47,575 nucleotides of DNA, from contig NZ_JACZFQ010000018.1 in the NCBI RefSeq assembly GCF_014904755.1, forward strand, positions 1 through 47,575, in the 5' to 3' direction. The notes under the pieces are model-generated. The model saw only the letters and a list, made by a program, of their open reading frames with translations, ran no database searches and was not told where the DNA came from. Below, piece after piece: positions 26,045 to 38,000 of this stretch. The translations under genes were made by a program, and so were the position numbers. Every line of letters begins with the position of its first letter. Position 1 is the stretch's first letter. Source of the DNA: Neoluteolibacter marinus. GTDB taxonomy: Bacteria > Verrucomicrobiota > Verrucomicrobiia > Verrucomicrobiales > Akkermansiaceae.

Positions 26045-29000
26045 ATGGAATTCCCTTCCCGCTTCCTTCCTTTGCTCTCCGGCTTGGTGTTTGCCGGTGC
26101 CATTTCCACGGTATCGGCCGCGGCCCCCACGCTTACCAACATCAGCGACCTTCCTGGTGTGGAGGACACCGTGGTGCAGATCACATACGCGGACCTGCTG
26201 GCTGCTTCCAACGCGAATGACAGCGACGGCGACACCATCGAGTTCCGCTTCAAGTCGGGGATCAGCGGGACGCTCCGCAACGGGACCGAGGTGGTGCTCG
26301 CGGATGCGGTTCTGGGTGTCGGCGTTACCTGGAACTGGACCCCGCCGGCCGATTCCAACGGGGTGATCAACGGCTTCAACGTCCGCGCCTACGCCAACGG
26401 CGAGGAGTCGACCAGCGACCGGGTGGTTCAGTTCGACCTCGACGCGGTCAACGACAAGCCGTCGTTCACGAAGGGTGCGAATCAGACGTTCAACGAGGAT
26501 TCCGGAAGCCATTCCATTTCCAACTGGGCGACCGCCATCAGCACCGGCCCGGCGAACGAAAGTTCGCAGAACGTGAGCTTTGTGGTGACCGCCAACGACC
26601 GTGCCGATCTTTTCTCCGCCGGTCCGTCGGTCAGCTCCAGCGGCACCCTGTCCTTCACCTTCGCTGCCAACAAGAACGGTACCGCGACCATCAGCCTCAA
26701 GGTGACGGACAACGGTGGCACCGCCAATGGCGGGGTCGATGAGTCGGCCACCCAGACCTTCACGATCACCGCCAATGCGGTCAACGACGCCCCGTCGTTC
26801 ACCAAGGGAGCCACGGTGACCGTCGACGAGGATACCGGGGTGGTGACGCGGACCAACTGGGCCACGGCCATCAGTGCCGGGCCCTCCGACGAAAGCGGCC
26901 AGACGCTGACCTTCGAGATCACCTCCAACACCAACCCCGGGATCTTCCAGGTCGCTCCGTCGCTGGCCAGCAACGGAACTCTCAGCTTCACGACGAAGGC
27001 TGATGAAAACGGCACCGCGACGATCGGCGTCCGCCTCAAGGACAACGGCGGCGTTGCCAACGGCGGATCCGACCAGTCCGCGATCCAGACCTTCAACATC
27101 GTGGTGACCGCCGTTCCCGATCCTCCGGTGCTCGGCGGCGCCTTCAAGGGGACCGAGGTCGCCCCGCTCTCCGATGAACCGGTTGGCGACACCGGCATCG
27201 CGGTGCCCGCCGACATCTTCGGCCTGCTCGCCATCAGCGACGTCGACCAAGGGCGTCCGGGTAACGACGCCCAGACGATCACCGTCACGGTTTCGAACGA
27301 TGCCGCGACCTATGGCACCTTCTCTTTCCCGGGCTCCTCGGTCAGCAATGGAGCGACCGAGAAGACCTACACCCTGACCGCCGCCACACCATCGGCCGCC
27401 CAAACCGCCTTGCGTGCGGCCCGATTCACACCATTCGCCAATGCCCTGCCGGTGGGCATCTACCACTTCGGGATCAAGGTCGAAGTCAAGGATTCGACCA
27501 CGCCGACGGCGCTTCAGGCCACACCCATTGTCGGCGACATTTATGTCGAGTCCGTCAACAACTCGCCGGAGGTCACCGCCACCTTGTTCCCTTCGTCGAT
27601 CAGCGACAGCGCGGAGGCCCAGCCGTTCCGGCTTTCCGTGAGCGATCCCGATCCTGGTGATACCTACTCCGTGACCATCACCGAGACCTCGGCGACCACG
27701 CGTGGCAACCTGGTGTTCCTCACCAATCCGATCACCGGCTCCGCCGCGGAAGTCGCAACCGGCGTCCAGGCCGTCCGCTACCAGCCCTTCCAGCAGGCCG
27801 ACGACGTGACCGCGACCTTCGATGTGGCGGTGACCGACATCCATCCGACGGGTGGCATGGGTGAGGCGGTGACCGAGGAGCTGTCGCTGGAGATTGCCTT
27901 CGTCAACAATCCGCCCGAAATCGCGGGGATCACCACCGAGTTGCTGCGGACCACCAATGACCCCGCCGCGCTCGAACTCAGCCCGGTCTATCCGTTCGCC
28001 ACCATCATGATCACCGACGGGGACCCGGGTCAGACCCTGACGGTGACCCTCTCGCTCGACGATCCCGCGAAGGGCGGCTTCAGCAGTGAACACATCAACG
28101 AGTTTGGGCAGATTGTCGGTACCGCCCAGGAGGTCACCGAGTACCTGCGTGAGGTGATCTTCGTACCCGCTTCCAACCGCCCCAGCGAGACCGTCACGAT
28201 CACCATCAGCGTGTCCGACGACACGGCGACCCGGACCAACAGCCTGACCCAGATCGAGGTGACCGCCGTGAACGGTGCCCCGCGAGTCAGCTGGGATCTG
28301 ACCGCCGAGAATCCCGCCGGGATTTTCCCGAGCTTCAGCAACCCCGCTCTGATCGATCCAAGCCCTTCGGCCAAGCCGTTCGCCAAGGTCACGATCGAGG
28401 ACGAGGGCGAAATCGTGGTGACGGTCAGCCTGGACGAGGCTGCAAAGGGGGAGCTCACCGATCTCGGCAGCTTCGAGGAAACCCCCGCCGGTTCCCGCAT
28501 TTATCAGTACACCGGGGATTCGACCACGGCAGAGACCTCGATCCAGGGCATGACCTTCGTTCCGGATCCGGGCTACCTTTTCCCGCCGGACCAGCCGGGC
28601 CGCACGGATTTCACCATCCAGGCCAGCGACTCGCTCCTCAACGTCACCACCCGCGTGCTGCCGATCATCCTAGAGAGCGACGCTCGGAACTTCCTGGTGA
28701 CCAGCCTGCTGGACGATGAACTCACCCCGGGCACCCTCCGCCATGCGGTCTCGGTGGCCAAGAGCAACGACATCATCACCTTCGCCTTGCCGACCTATCC
28801 CGCGGTGATCCGGATGAGCACCGCCAAGGGTCCGCTGGTCATCGACAAGCACCTTTCCTTCATGGGACCGGGCGCCGACAAGCTGACCATCAGCGGTGAC
28901 TCCAACGCCAACGGATCGACCGATTCCGGTGACGTCCAGCTGTTCCAGATCTACGCCGGAGTCCACATCAAGGGGCTCCGCCTGGCGCGTGGCTTCGCCG

Positions 29001-32000
29001 CCACCGGGGGCGCGATTTCCGTCGCCCGCCTGCAACCGGACCTTGATGCCGGCTCGCTGGTCATCGAGGACTGCATCCTTTCCAACTGCCTTGCGACCCA
29101 GTGGGGCGGCGCGATCGACGTGGCCGAGGGATCGCTCACCGTTGCGCGTTGCCTGTTCGAGGGCAACCGCCTGAACGCGTCGTCGGGTCTCGGCGGCGGG
29201 GCCGTTTCCCTCTACACGAACGCCAGCTGTTCGTTCCTGAACACGACTTTCTCCGGCAACCAGCAGGCGGCGCCGACGGGATTCGGTGGCGGTGCGCTCT
29301 ATGTCGAGAACGACACGCCGAACCGTTTTTTCCAAACCACGGTCACCCACTGCACGTTCACCGGCAATATCGACGCTTCGAATCTCGGCAGTTCGATCCA
29401 CAGCAACGTGTCCAACACCCGGGTGCTGCTGACCAACTCGCTGTTCGGCGACTTCTCGGCGCGCAACCTCCAGGTCGCGGGCGGTGGCGAGATCGTCTCG
29501 AACGGAGGCAACCTCTCGAATGACAACACCACCACGACCTTGATCCAAGGCGGTGTGCCGCAGCAGGCCGTGCTCCTCAGCAAGGTCAGCGACAAGCGGA
29601 ACACGGATCCCAAGCTGGCTCCGATCAGCACCCTGGAAGGCCACACCCGCGGGCACCGCCTGCTTCCCGACAGTCCGGCGGTTGGAGCCGGACTCGCCGG
29701 CAACGCGGTGGTCGACCAGCGCGGCGTGCTCCGCAACGGCACGACGGACATCGGCGCGATCGACGCAAATTCCCTCGGCAAGCTGATCATCCACGAGATC
29801 TACGCGTCGCAGGACCCCGCGGAGTCGGACTTCATCGAGTTCTTCAACCCGCGTGACCAGGTCGCCGTCGACCTGTCGGGCTACGAGATCTGGATCAACG
29901 GCTTGAAGCGCCACGTTTTCTCCGGCTCCCAGGTGGTCAAACCGGGGTTCGGCATCATCCTTGCCGACACCATGATCACGCCGGCGTCGGCGAGCACGCC
30001 CGTGGTGCTGCCATCGATCTCGCTGCCCGCTCCGATCGGCACGAATCTCGATCTCCAGCTCCGCGGCCGGATCGAGTTGCGTGCCCCGACTTCGGACGGT
30101 GCCAAGGTGGTCGAATCGGTCGCCTACAATGCAATCTTCGCGAACTCCACCGTGCCCACGGCTTCGCTGGATACGGCGATGGATTCCATCACCCTCGCTC
30201 CCCAGTTCCAGGGCGCGGCCTTCGTGCCCCACGGGATGGTCCAGGCCCCGCCGAACGGGGGTGTCCTCCTCAATGCCACCGGCGACCACAGTTCGCCCGG
30301 CGCGGATGCCGGCGGCACGCCGTTCGGGGTTGAGAACGCCTATCCGATCGTGGTGAACGATTCGTTCGAGATCACCGAGGACGAACTCGTCCAGCTGAAC
30401 GTGCTGGCCAACGACCTCGATGCCGATGGTTCCGATGAGTTGTTCGTCGTCGACCTGAACCCCTCCGTGTCGGCGGTTCCGCCGGCCTCCAACAAGTCCA
30501 CGATCCAGACCTCTTCCGGTGCGACCGTGACCGTCAATCCCGCCACGGCCCCCCTGCGTGGCGTGGTCGTGGATTTCGATCCCCGCACTGCCTTCAATTC
30601 GCTGCCGGAAGGCGCCCGGGTCACGGATTCCTTCGCCTACTCGATCATCGATGTCGGTGGGGGCGCGATCGGCGGATACGCCGACGGTGGCCCGGGGGTG
30701 ATGCTGGTCACCGCTCCGTCCCACCGCCTTGCATCGGGTGAGGTGGTCACGATCCGCGATGCCGGCCCGGCGGTCTACAACGGCAGCCATACCATCACGG
30801 TGGTGGACTCCAACACCTTCAGCATTCCCGTCGCCTTCACTTCCAATCCCGCGCCGCTGTCGCGCGGTCGCTGGCAGGCGGTCGAGATCCGTGATCCGAG
30901 CGCTCGCGACGAGGCCTTGGTTCAGGTTTCGGTTCTCGGTCGCAACGACGCCCCGACACCGGCCGACGATCTGGTCAGCACCAACGAGGACACCGTGCTG
31001 CGGATCTTTGCCGATCCTGACCTTGCCACCACCGGGATGGCGCTCAACACCGATGGGCTTTATTCCACTCCGATCCTTTATGCGGGAACCGGATTGCTGG
31101 CCAATGACACGGATCCTGATACCAACGACAATCCCTTCACCGAATTGCACGTGATCGGCGTTTGCCAGGCGAACCCGATCACCGGCTACAGCGGGACCCC
31201 CGGTGCCTCTCCGGTCACGGTCACCGCCGCAGGTCACGGGCTCGCGACCGGCGATGTCATCCTGATTTCCGGATATGGCGGCCATCCGTCCTACAACGGT
31301 TATCAGGAGATCACCGTCGTCGACGGCGACAGCTTCACGATTCCGGTCGGCTTCGTCGACGACGCCCCGGCGAAGGGCTTGTGGACCATGCTCGATGACA
31401 GCAACCGCCTCGCGACGACCAGTGCCCTTGGCGCTCAGGTCAACCTGGAGATCCGCGCCAACCGGATCCAGACCAACGTCGTCTACGACCCCCGGGTCTC
31501 GGAATATCTCAACGGATTGCGGCAAGTGGATTCCGCGACCGATAGTTTCTACTATGCCGTCGAGGACAACGACGGGGCGGTCTCGCTCGCCTTGGTTTCG
31601 ATCGACGTCGCCGGTGTCAACGACGCCCCGGTTCCTGCAGACGATCCGGATGGCCTTGCTTCGCTCGATGGTTTGCTCGGCGGGGGCCTGACCCTGGGTG
31701 AGCTGCTCTCCGGTTCCGAGATCCTCTACCTGCTTCCCGGTTCGTCCCAGACGGGTGGCGTCAATGTCGCGATCCGTCCGCCGGGCGGAGGCTTCAACGA
31801 CGTCTCCGTGGTTGCCGGGCTCAGCCAGACCGACGAAGACACGGCGATCGATTTCGCCAGGACCGATCTCATTGCCAATGATTCCGATGTCGATCGCCTT
31901 GACGAATTGAACATCGAGATTGCGGCCGGCCAGCAACTCAGCCGCGAGGGGGCGCAGGTGTCGATCAGTCCCGACGGGATGACCCTGACCTACGATCCGT

Positions 32001-35000
32001 CTTCCGCTCCCAAGCTCCAGGCATTGGCCTTCAAGGAGCGGATCATCGACACCTTTGTCATTACCATCACCGATGGCATCGCGAAGGTGGAATCGCTGGT
32101 CGCCGTCCTGGTGGAAGGTCGCAACGACCAACCGCAGGCATCGGCGGTCGCTCTCACCACCCCCGAGAAGTCGCTTCTCGAGGTGGGACCTCCCGGCTTG
32201 CTGGACAGCGGGCTGGAGATCGACGTGAACACCCATCTCCCCGACAACCGCAAGTCCTTGCTGCCGGTCGCCGATGTCGCCACCACGGTGTTCGGGGCCA
32301 AGGTGAATGTCGTCCGCGACCTTCGTGACGGCACCATTGACGGATTCGCGCAGATTTCCGGCGTCCCGGCTGCCACCGCGGTCAACAGCACGGCACACGG
32401 GCTGCAGAGCGGCGAGGAAGTGGTCCTGCTCGGTAGCGGCGAGCTTACCGGGCAGTTCGTGATCACCCGCATCGACGACAACAGTTTCTCGATTCCGGTC
32501 GCTTACGACGCGGGCTTCTCCTCGCTTGGCGGGGGAACCTGGAATGTCGTTGCCAGCACCTTCCTCTATGATCCCCGCGGCTCGGTGTTCTCCGACAGCC
32601 CCGGCGGTCCGACTTTCACGCTGCAGGGCCTCGCCGAGGGCCAGACCTATCTCGACACCTTCACCTACACCCTGCTCGACGGCAGCTTCCTGTTCGCCAA
32701 CGACGACATCTACCGCATCGCGGCCGATCGCGAGAACATCGAGCTCAAGGTGCTGGACAACGATACCAACCTCGAGGGGCTCGCCACCGGCCGACGGATC
32801 GTCGAGGTCGGTCCGCCGAGCGCCGGCGGCACCGTGGTGCTGAACGGCGACCAATCGCTCATCTACGCCCCGGAAACCGGCTTCGTCGGAGACGAGGTGT
32901 TCGTCTACACCATCGAGGATGACATCGGGAACCGCGACAGCGCCCGGGTGACCGCCCGGGTCACCGTGGACCGCTTGAACGGCAACCTTCGCGCCAATGC
33001 CGACAGCTTCTCGGTCGCGACCGGGCAGTCGCCGCTTCTCGATGTGCTGGCCAATGACAACATCATTCCGGCCACCGGCGATCCCTTGACGCTCGTGACC
33101 ATTTCCTCCGCTCCCGACCAAGGCGGCACGGCGGCCATCGAGAATGGATCGGTCCGCTACACGCCGGATCCGGCGGCACTCGTCTTCCCGTATACCGAGA
33201 CCTTCGGCTACACCATGTCCGGCGGTGGCACGGCCACGGCGACCGCGACGGTCACCGTTCTGGTCGTCGACCGGAAGAACACGCTCAACGTGCGTGCGGA
33301 TACGTTCAGTGTTCCCGCCTCGAGCAACCAGGTCGTCCTGAACGTGCTCGAAAACGACAACATCCTGCCGGGAACGGGCGAGGCGTTGTTGATCGAGTCC
33401 GTCACCGCGGCGGCCCACGGGACGGTTACCATCCTCAACGACGCGGCCCTCTCCTACACCCCGGCGGCGGGCTTCCTGGGGACCGACACCTTCAGCTACA
33501 CCGCCGTCGACGGCTTCGGCGGCACCGGCACGGCACTGGTCACGATCCAGGTCGGATACCTCACGACCAACAGCGACATTTACAGCGTCGCCTTCGACGA
33601 TCCGGCGGAAACCGACGATGACGGCATCACCTCGCTCGACGTCCTTGCGAATGATAACGTGCTTCAGGGTGGGGGAGGCCAGGTGACCCTTTCCGGCGTC
33701 ACGCCGACCTCCGTTGCCCTCGGCACCATGAGCGTCGCCCCGGACGGCTCGGTCCTTCGTTTCGACCCCGCGGAAGGTGCAACCGGTCAGCAGGACTTCA
33801 CTTACACCATCAGCGACGCCACCGGGCGCACCGCGAACGGGACGGTAACCGTGGTGGTGATCGCCAGCGGCATCCGCGCGAGCAGCGATTATTTCACCGT
33901 CCAGTCCGACAGCGAGGCCAACGAGTTGCCGGTGCTCTCCAACGACCTGCGGATCTCCGACCTGCCCGGTCAGTTGTCGGTTGCCGCGATCGGAACCGGA
34001 CCCGACGCCCCGGATCAGGGTGGCTCGGTGGACATCAGCGCCGACTTCAAGAAGATCATCTACACTCCCGCTCCCGGCTTCAGCGGGGTGGAGTCGTTCA
34101 CCTACACGGTGACCGATGGCGACTCCTTTGACACCGCCCGCGTCTCCGTCCGATCGACCATCGGGGCGATGGTGGCGGGTGGCGACTCGTTCTTCGTTTT
34201 CCGCGGCAGCTCGGACAACCGTCTCGCGGTGCTTTCGAACGACCGGGTGATCCCGGATGCCGGACAGTTGCTCTTCATCACCGCTACCGGCATGGATGCC
34301 GGTAATCCGGACAATCCTCCGGTCCGCGGGAGCTTGTCCATCATCGAGGACGGGGGAGCACTGCTCTACACTCCTTCGCCCGCGAATGAGACTTTCCCGT
34401 ATGTGGAGACCTTCAGCTACGAGATTTCGGCGGGCGGGACGGCGCGCTCGGAGGCGATCATCCGCATCGAAGTACTCGACCGCGTCGGTGTTCGCGATCT
34501 CGAAACGAACAACGACGTCTTCAGTGTCCGCAGCGATTCGACGGGCACCTTGCTGCCGGTGCTTGCGAACGACAGCGTGTTGCCCGCAAGTGCCGCGGGC
34601 TGGGACATCACGACGGTCACGCCGGCGACCTCGAACGTCTGTTCACCGTTCCTCAACGGCGACTTCCCGGATGCGGCCGCCTTCGCCGCGGTTCTCGAGG
34701 CCCGGGCGGATCCGGTGTCGGAGTTCCTGTGGACACGCTTCAGTCCGGCCTCGCAATCGCTGCTCGCCGATCCGGCCACCTCGACGGTGCAACTGCTCAA
34801 CACGCTGGTCAGTGAGTTCAACGACGTGGTGGAGTCCGGTGCCTCGATCTACGATGCGACCCGTTTCGCCGGCGTCGTGCTCCGCGAGCAAACCCAGGGT
34901 CTCCTCGACGAAGGAGTCTCCGGCGAGCAGTTGATCGTGCTCAATCGACTGCTGCTGGAGGACGCCTATCCCGCCGGCATCCGGCAAGCCCAGGGCGGCG

Positions 35001-38000
35001 GCGCGGTGCAGATCATCGGCAATGACATCCTCTACGCCCCGCAGCCGGGATTTGTCGGCACCGAGCGCTTCACTTACCGGGTGTCCGACGGACTCGGTGG
35101 CACCGGATTCGGCGAGGTCATCGTGCGGGTCGGCGACATCAGCGTCAGCGACGATGCCTTCACCTTGCTCGCCGGCAGTGGTCCGATGAATCTGGACGTT
35201 GTCGCCAACGACGGCGTGCTGGTGACCTCCTTCCCCGCGACGCCGGATCCGGCCCAAGCCGACTTCACCCTCGCGACCGGGCGGGTGATCACCGTGGATC
35301 CCGCTTCGGCCGGTGACGCCGTGGCAGCCGGTGACGTGGTCACGTTTACTCCCGACGCGGGCTTCGTGGGTCGCGCCGAACTGACCTATTGGGTCATCGA
35401 TGACAGCGGTTGCGAGTATCCTGGAACCGCCCGTCTCGACATCCATGCGCCTGGCGAAGACCGTGACTCCGCGGTAGCTTCGATCACGGTCACCGGGGTC
35501 AACGACGCGCCCAAGATCCTGAATGCCGTCCAGACCAACACGCTCGACACGGATCCGGTCATGCCGTTCGCCAATGCGACGGTGGTTGAATACGACGACC
35601 AGCGGGCACAGCCGGTCCGGATGCGGATCACCTATCCGATCGGTCACGGCGTGCTGGGCGGAGGCTTCACCGAGATCAGCCCGGGGGTCCTCGAGTTCTA
35701 CGGCACGGCGGCCGAGATCACCGCAGCCCTGCGCGGGCTGGTCTTCACCCCGATCATCGACCGCATCACGGTCGGAACCACGGAAGACACGCTTTTCCTG
35801 GTCAGCCTGGACGATGGATTCACGGCGGAGCCGGTGATCGTTGATTCCGCGGTCACCGTGGTGACACCGGTGAACGACCTCCCGGTGATCACCGGCACGG
35901 TGGCGGGACAGAAGCTCTACCAGCGTTCGACCCTGCATCCCTTCGCCGGGGTGAATATCACCGACATCGACGACCTGACGGTCCAGCCCCAGACGGTGAC
36001 GGTCCAGCTCGACAATGCGATCAAGGGAATCTTCACCAATCTCGGCGGCTTCGTCGAATCGCCGGCCGGCAGCGGCAGCTATGTCTTCCACGGGACCCCG
36101 GCGGAGTCTTCCGTCGCCCTGCGCGGCCTGGTGTTCCAGCCGACGCCCGGTGAACGGGTGACGGCTCTCGTTCCCGAGATCGTCGGCCTGACGGTTTCGA
36201 TCGACGACGGGTTTGCCCCGCCGGTGGTGGATACCGTGACCACCGTGGTGGTTCTCCATGCCGAGATCGACCGGTTGCTGCCCCTGGGCGTGGCCGGCGA
36301 GGATGTCAGCCAAGGCGGTGCCGCCTTTGGAACCAGCGTGGCAATTGACGGCAACACGATGGTGGTCGGCTCACCCGCACGTGACACCTCATTGGTGGAT
36401 GCCGGTCGTGTCGATGTTTATGAACGCGACGCCGGACTCGGTGCCCCTTGGGGACAAGTGGCGACGCTCATCGGGGCTGACACCATCGCCGGTGACCGCT
36501 TCGGCCAGGCCGTCGCGATTGACGGGGATTACATGGTCATCGGCGCTCCCGATGCGGACGTTCCTGGAGCCAACAATGCCGGTGCCGCCTACATCTTCCA
36601 TCGGGATCCGGTGAACCCGAATGCCTGGTCGCAGGTCGCGAAGCTGGTTTCTCCCGCTCCGAACGGATCGGGTGGGGACTCTTTCGGGACCGGCGTGGCG
36701 ATCCAAGGCAGCACCGTGCTGGTCGGCGCACCGAATTCCAACCGCTCGGGTGCCCCGCGGGCGGGACGGGCCTACGCCTTCGTCCGCGGAGCCGGCGGCC
36801 CCACCAACTGGACGCTGTCGCAGACCTTGCTTGCGACGGAACTCCGCTCCAGCGGTCTGATCGGCGATGGCGAGTTCTTCGGATCGTCGCTGGCATTGGA
36901 CGGCAATACCGCGGTCATTGGCTCGCATGGTGCCAACAGCGGGACGAACAGCGCCAACTGGAACACCGGTGCGGCGTATGTCTTCACCCGGGCCGACGAG
37001 TCGAGCCTCTGGGCTGAGGTCAAGCGACTTGACGAGTTCGGCGCGCCGGACACTCCCAACTACTATGGTTACGGTTTCTCGGTCGATGTTTCCGGGGACA
37101 GGATCGTGGTCGGCGTTCACTCGCCAGGGAACCCGTCGAATTCCTTCAAGCCCGGCAGCGCCCGCATCTACGAGCGCAATGCCGGTGGCACGAATGTCTG
37201 GGGACTGGTCAGCCGCATCGAGCCCTACCAGGGGATTCCTTCCGCCAACTTCGGCTATGCCGTGAGCATCTCCGACGACCTGGTTCTCATCGGGGCGCCT
37301 GGCCCGAACCAGACCTCGGTCAATCTCCGCGGTTCGGTGGAAGTCTATCGCAGGACGCCCGGTGTGACACCCGTATGGACGGGGATCGACCGCTTGACGG
37401 CCAGCGAGCCCTCGGCGGCGGACCAATACGGCACCGCGGTGGCCATCGATGGCTTCATCGGGGTGGCCGGCGCGCCGACCGACAGTGTCAATGCCCTGAA
37501 CATCCTGAATGCGGGCAGCGCGCGCGTCCTGAAATTCCACTATGACCTTGGGCCGCGCCTCACGCTGCAAGTGCCTGACCAGGTTGCGGTGATCGACTCA
37601 TTGTTCAACTTCACGATCGATGGGGCCACCTTCGACGACCCGGTTTCGCCGGGGCAGCTGCAGATCGGTGTCCAGCTCAGCAACGGTGATCCGCTTCCGC
37701 CGACCGGCTGGCTGTCGTTCGACCCCATCACGGGAACCTTCTCCGGAACCCCGGTCAGCGGGAACTCGGCCAGCTACGATCTGGTTCTGCACGCCACCAA
37801 TCCGCTGGGATCTCGGATCCTCTCGAACGTGTTCAGCATTTCGGTGGATGCCGGATCGGGGTCCGTGCTCGACTCCGCCTACCTTGCGTGGGCGGTGACC
37901 CAGTTCTCACAAGCGGTGGTCGACAACCCGCTGTTGGAGGCTTCTGTCTGGGGCTCGGCTGCAAATCCGGACCACGATGCGAACTCCAACCTGCTTGAAA

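Noticed and set aside
11764..32542. Recent mobile-DNA origin of the module copies
   Set aside because: The eight copies differ strongly at DNA level, and no terminal inverted repeats, target duplications or transposase were seen. Only an ancient, protein-level spread is supported.
28670..33418. 1582-codon open frame on the minus strand
   Set aside because: It is antisense to the 4076-aa gene. It has Arg/Gly/Asp/His-rich composition, no signal peptide or domain, and a length explained by GC-biased codon usage on the coding strand. Similar antisense frames at 16330-19323, 20200-22443 and 25823-28093 were rejected for the same reason.
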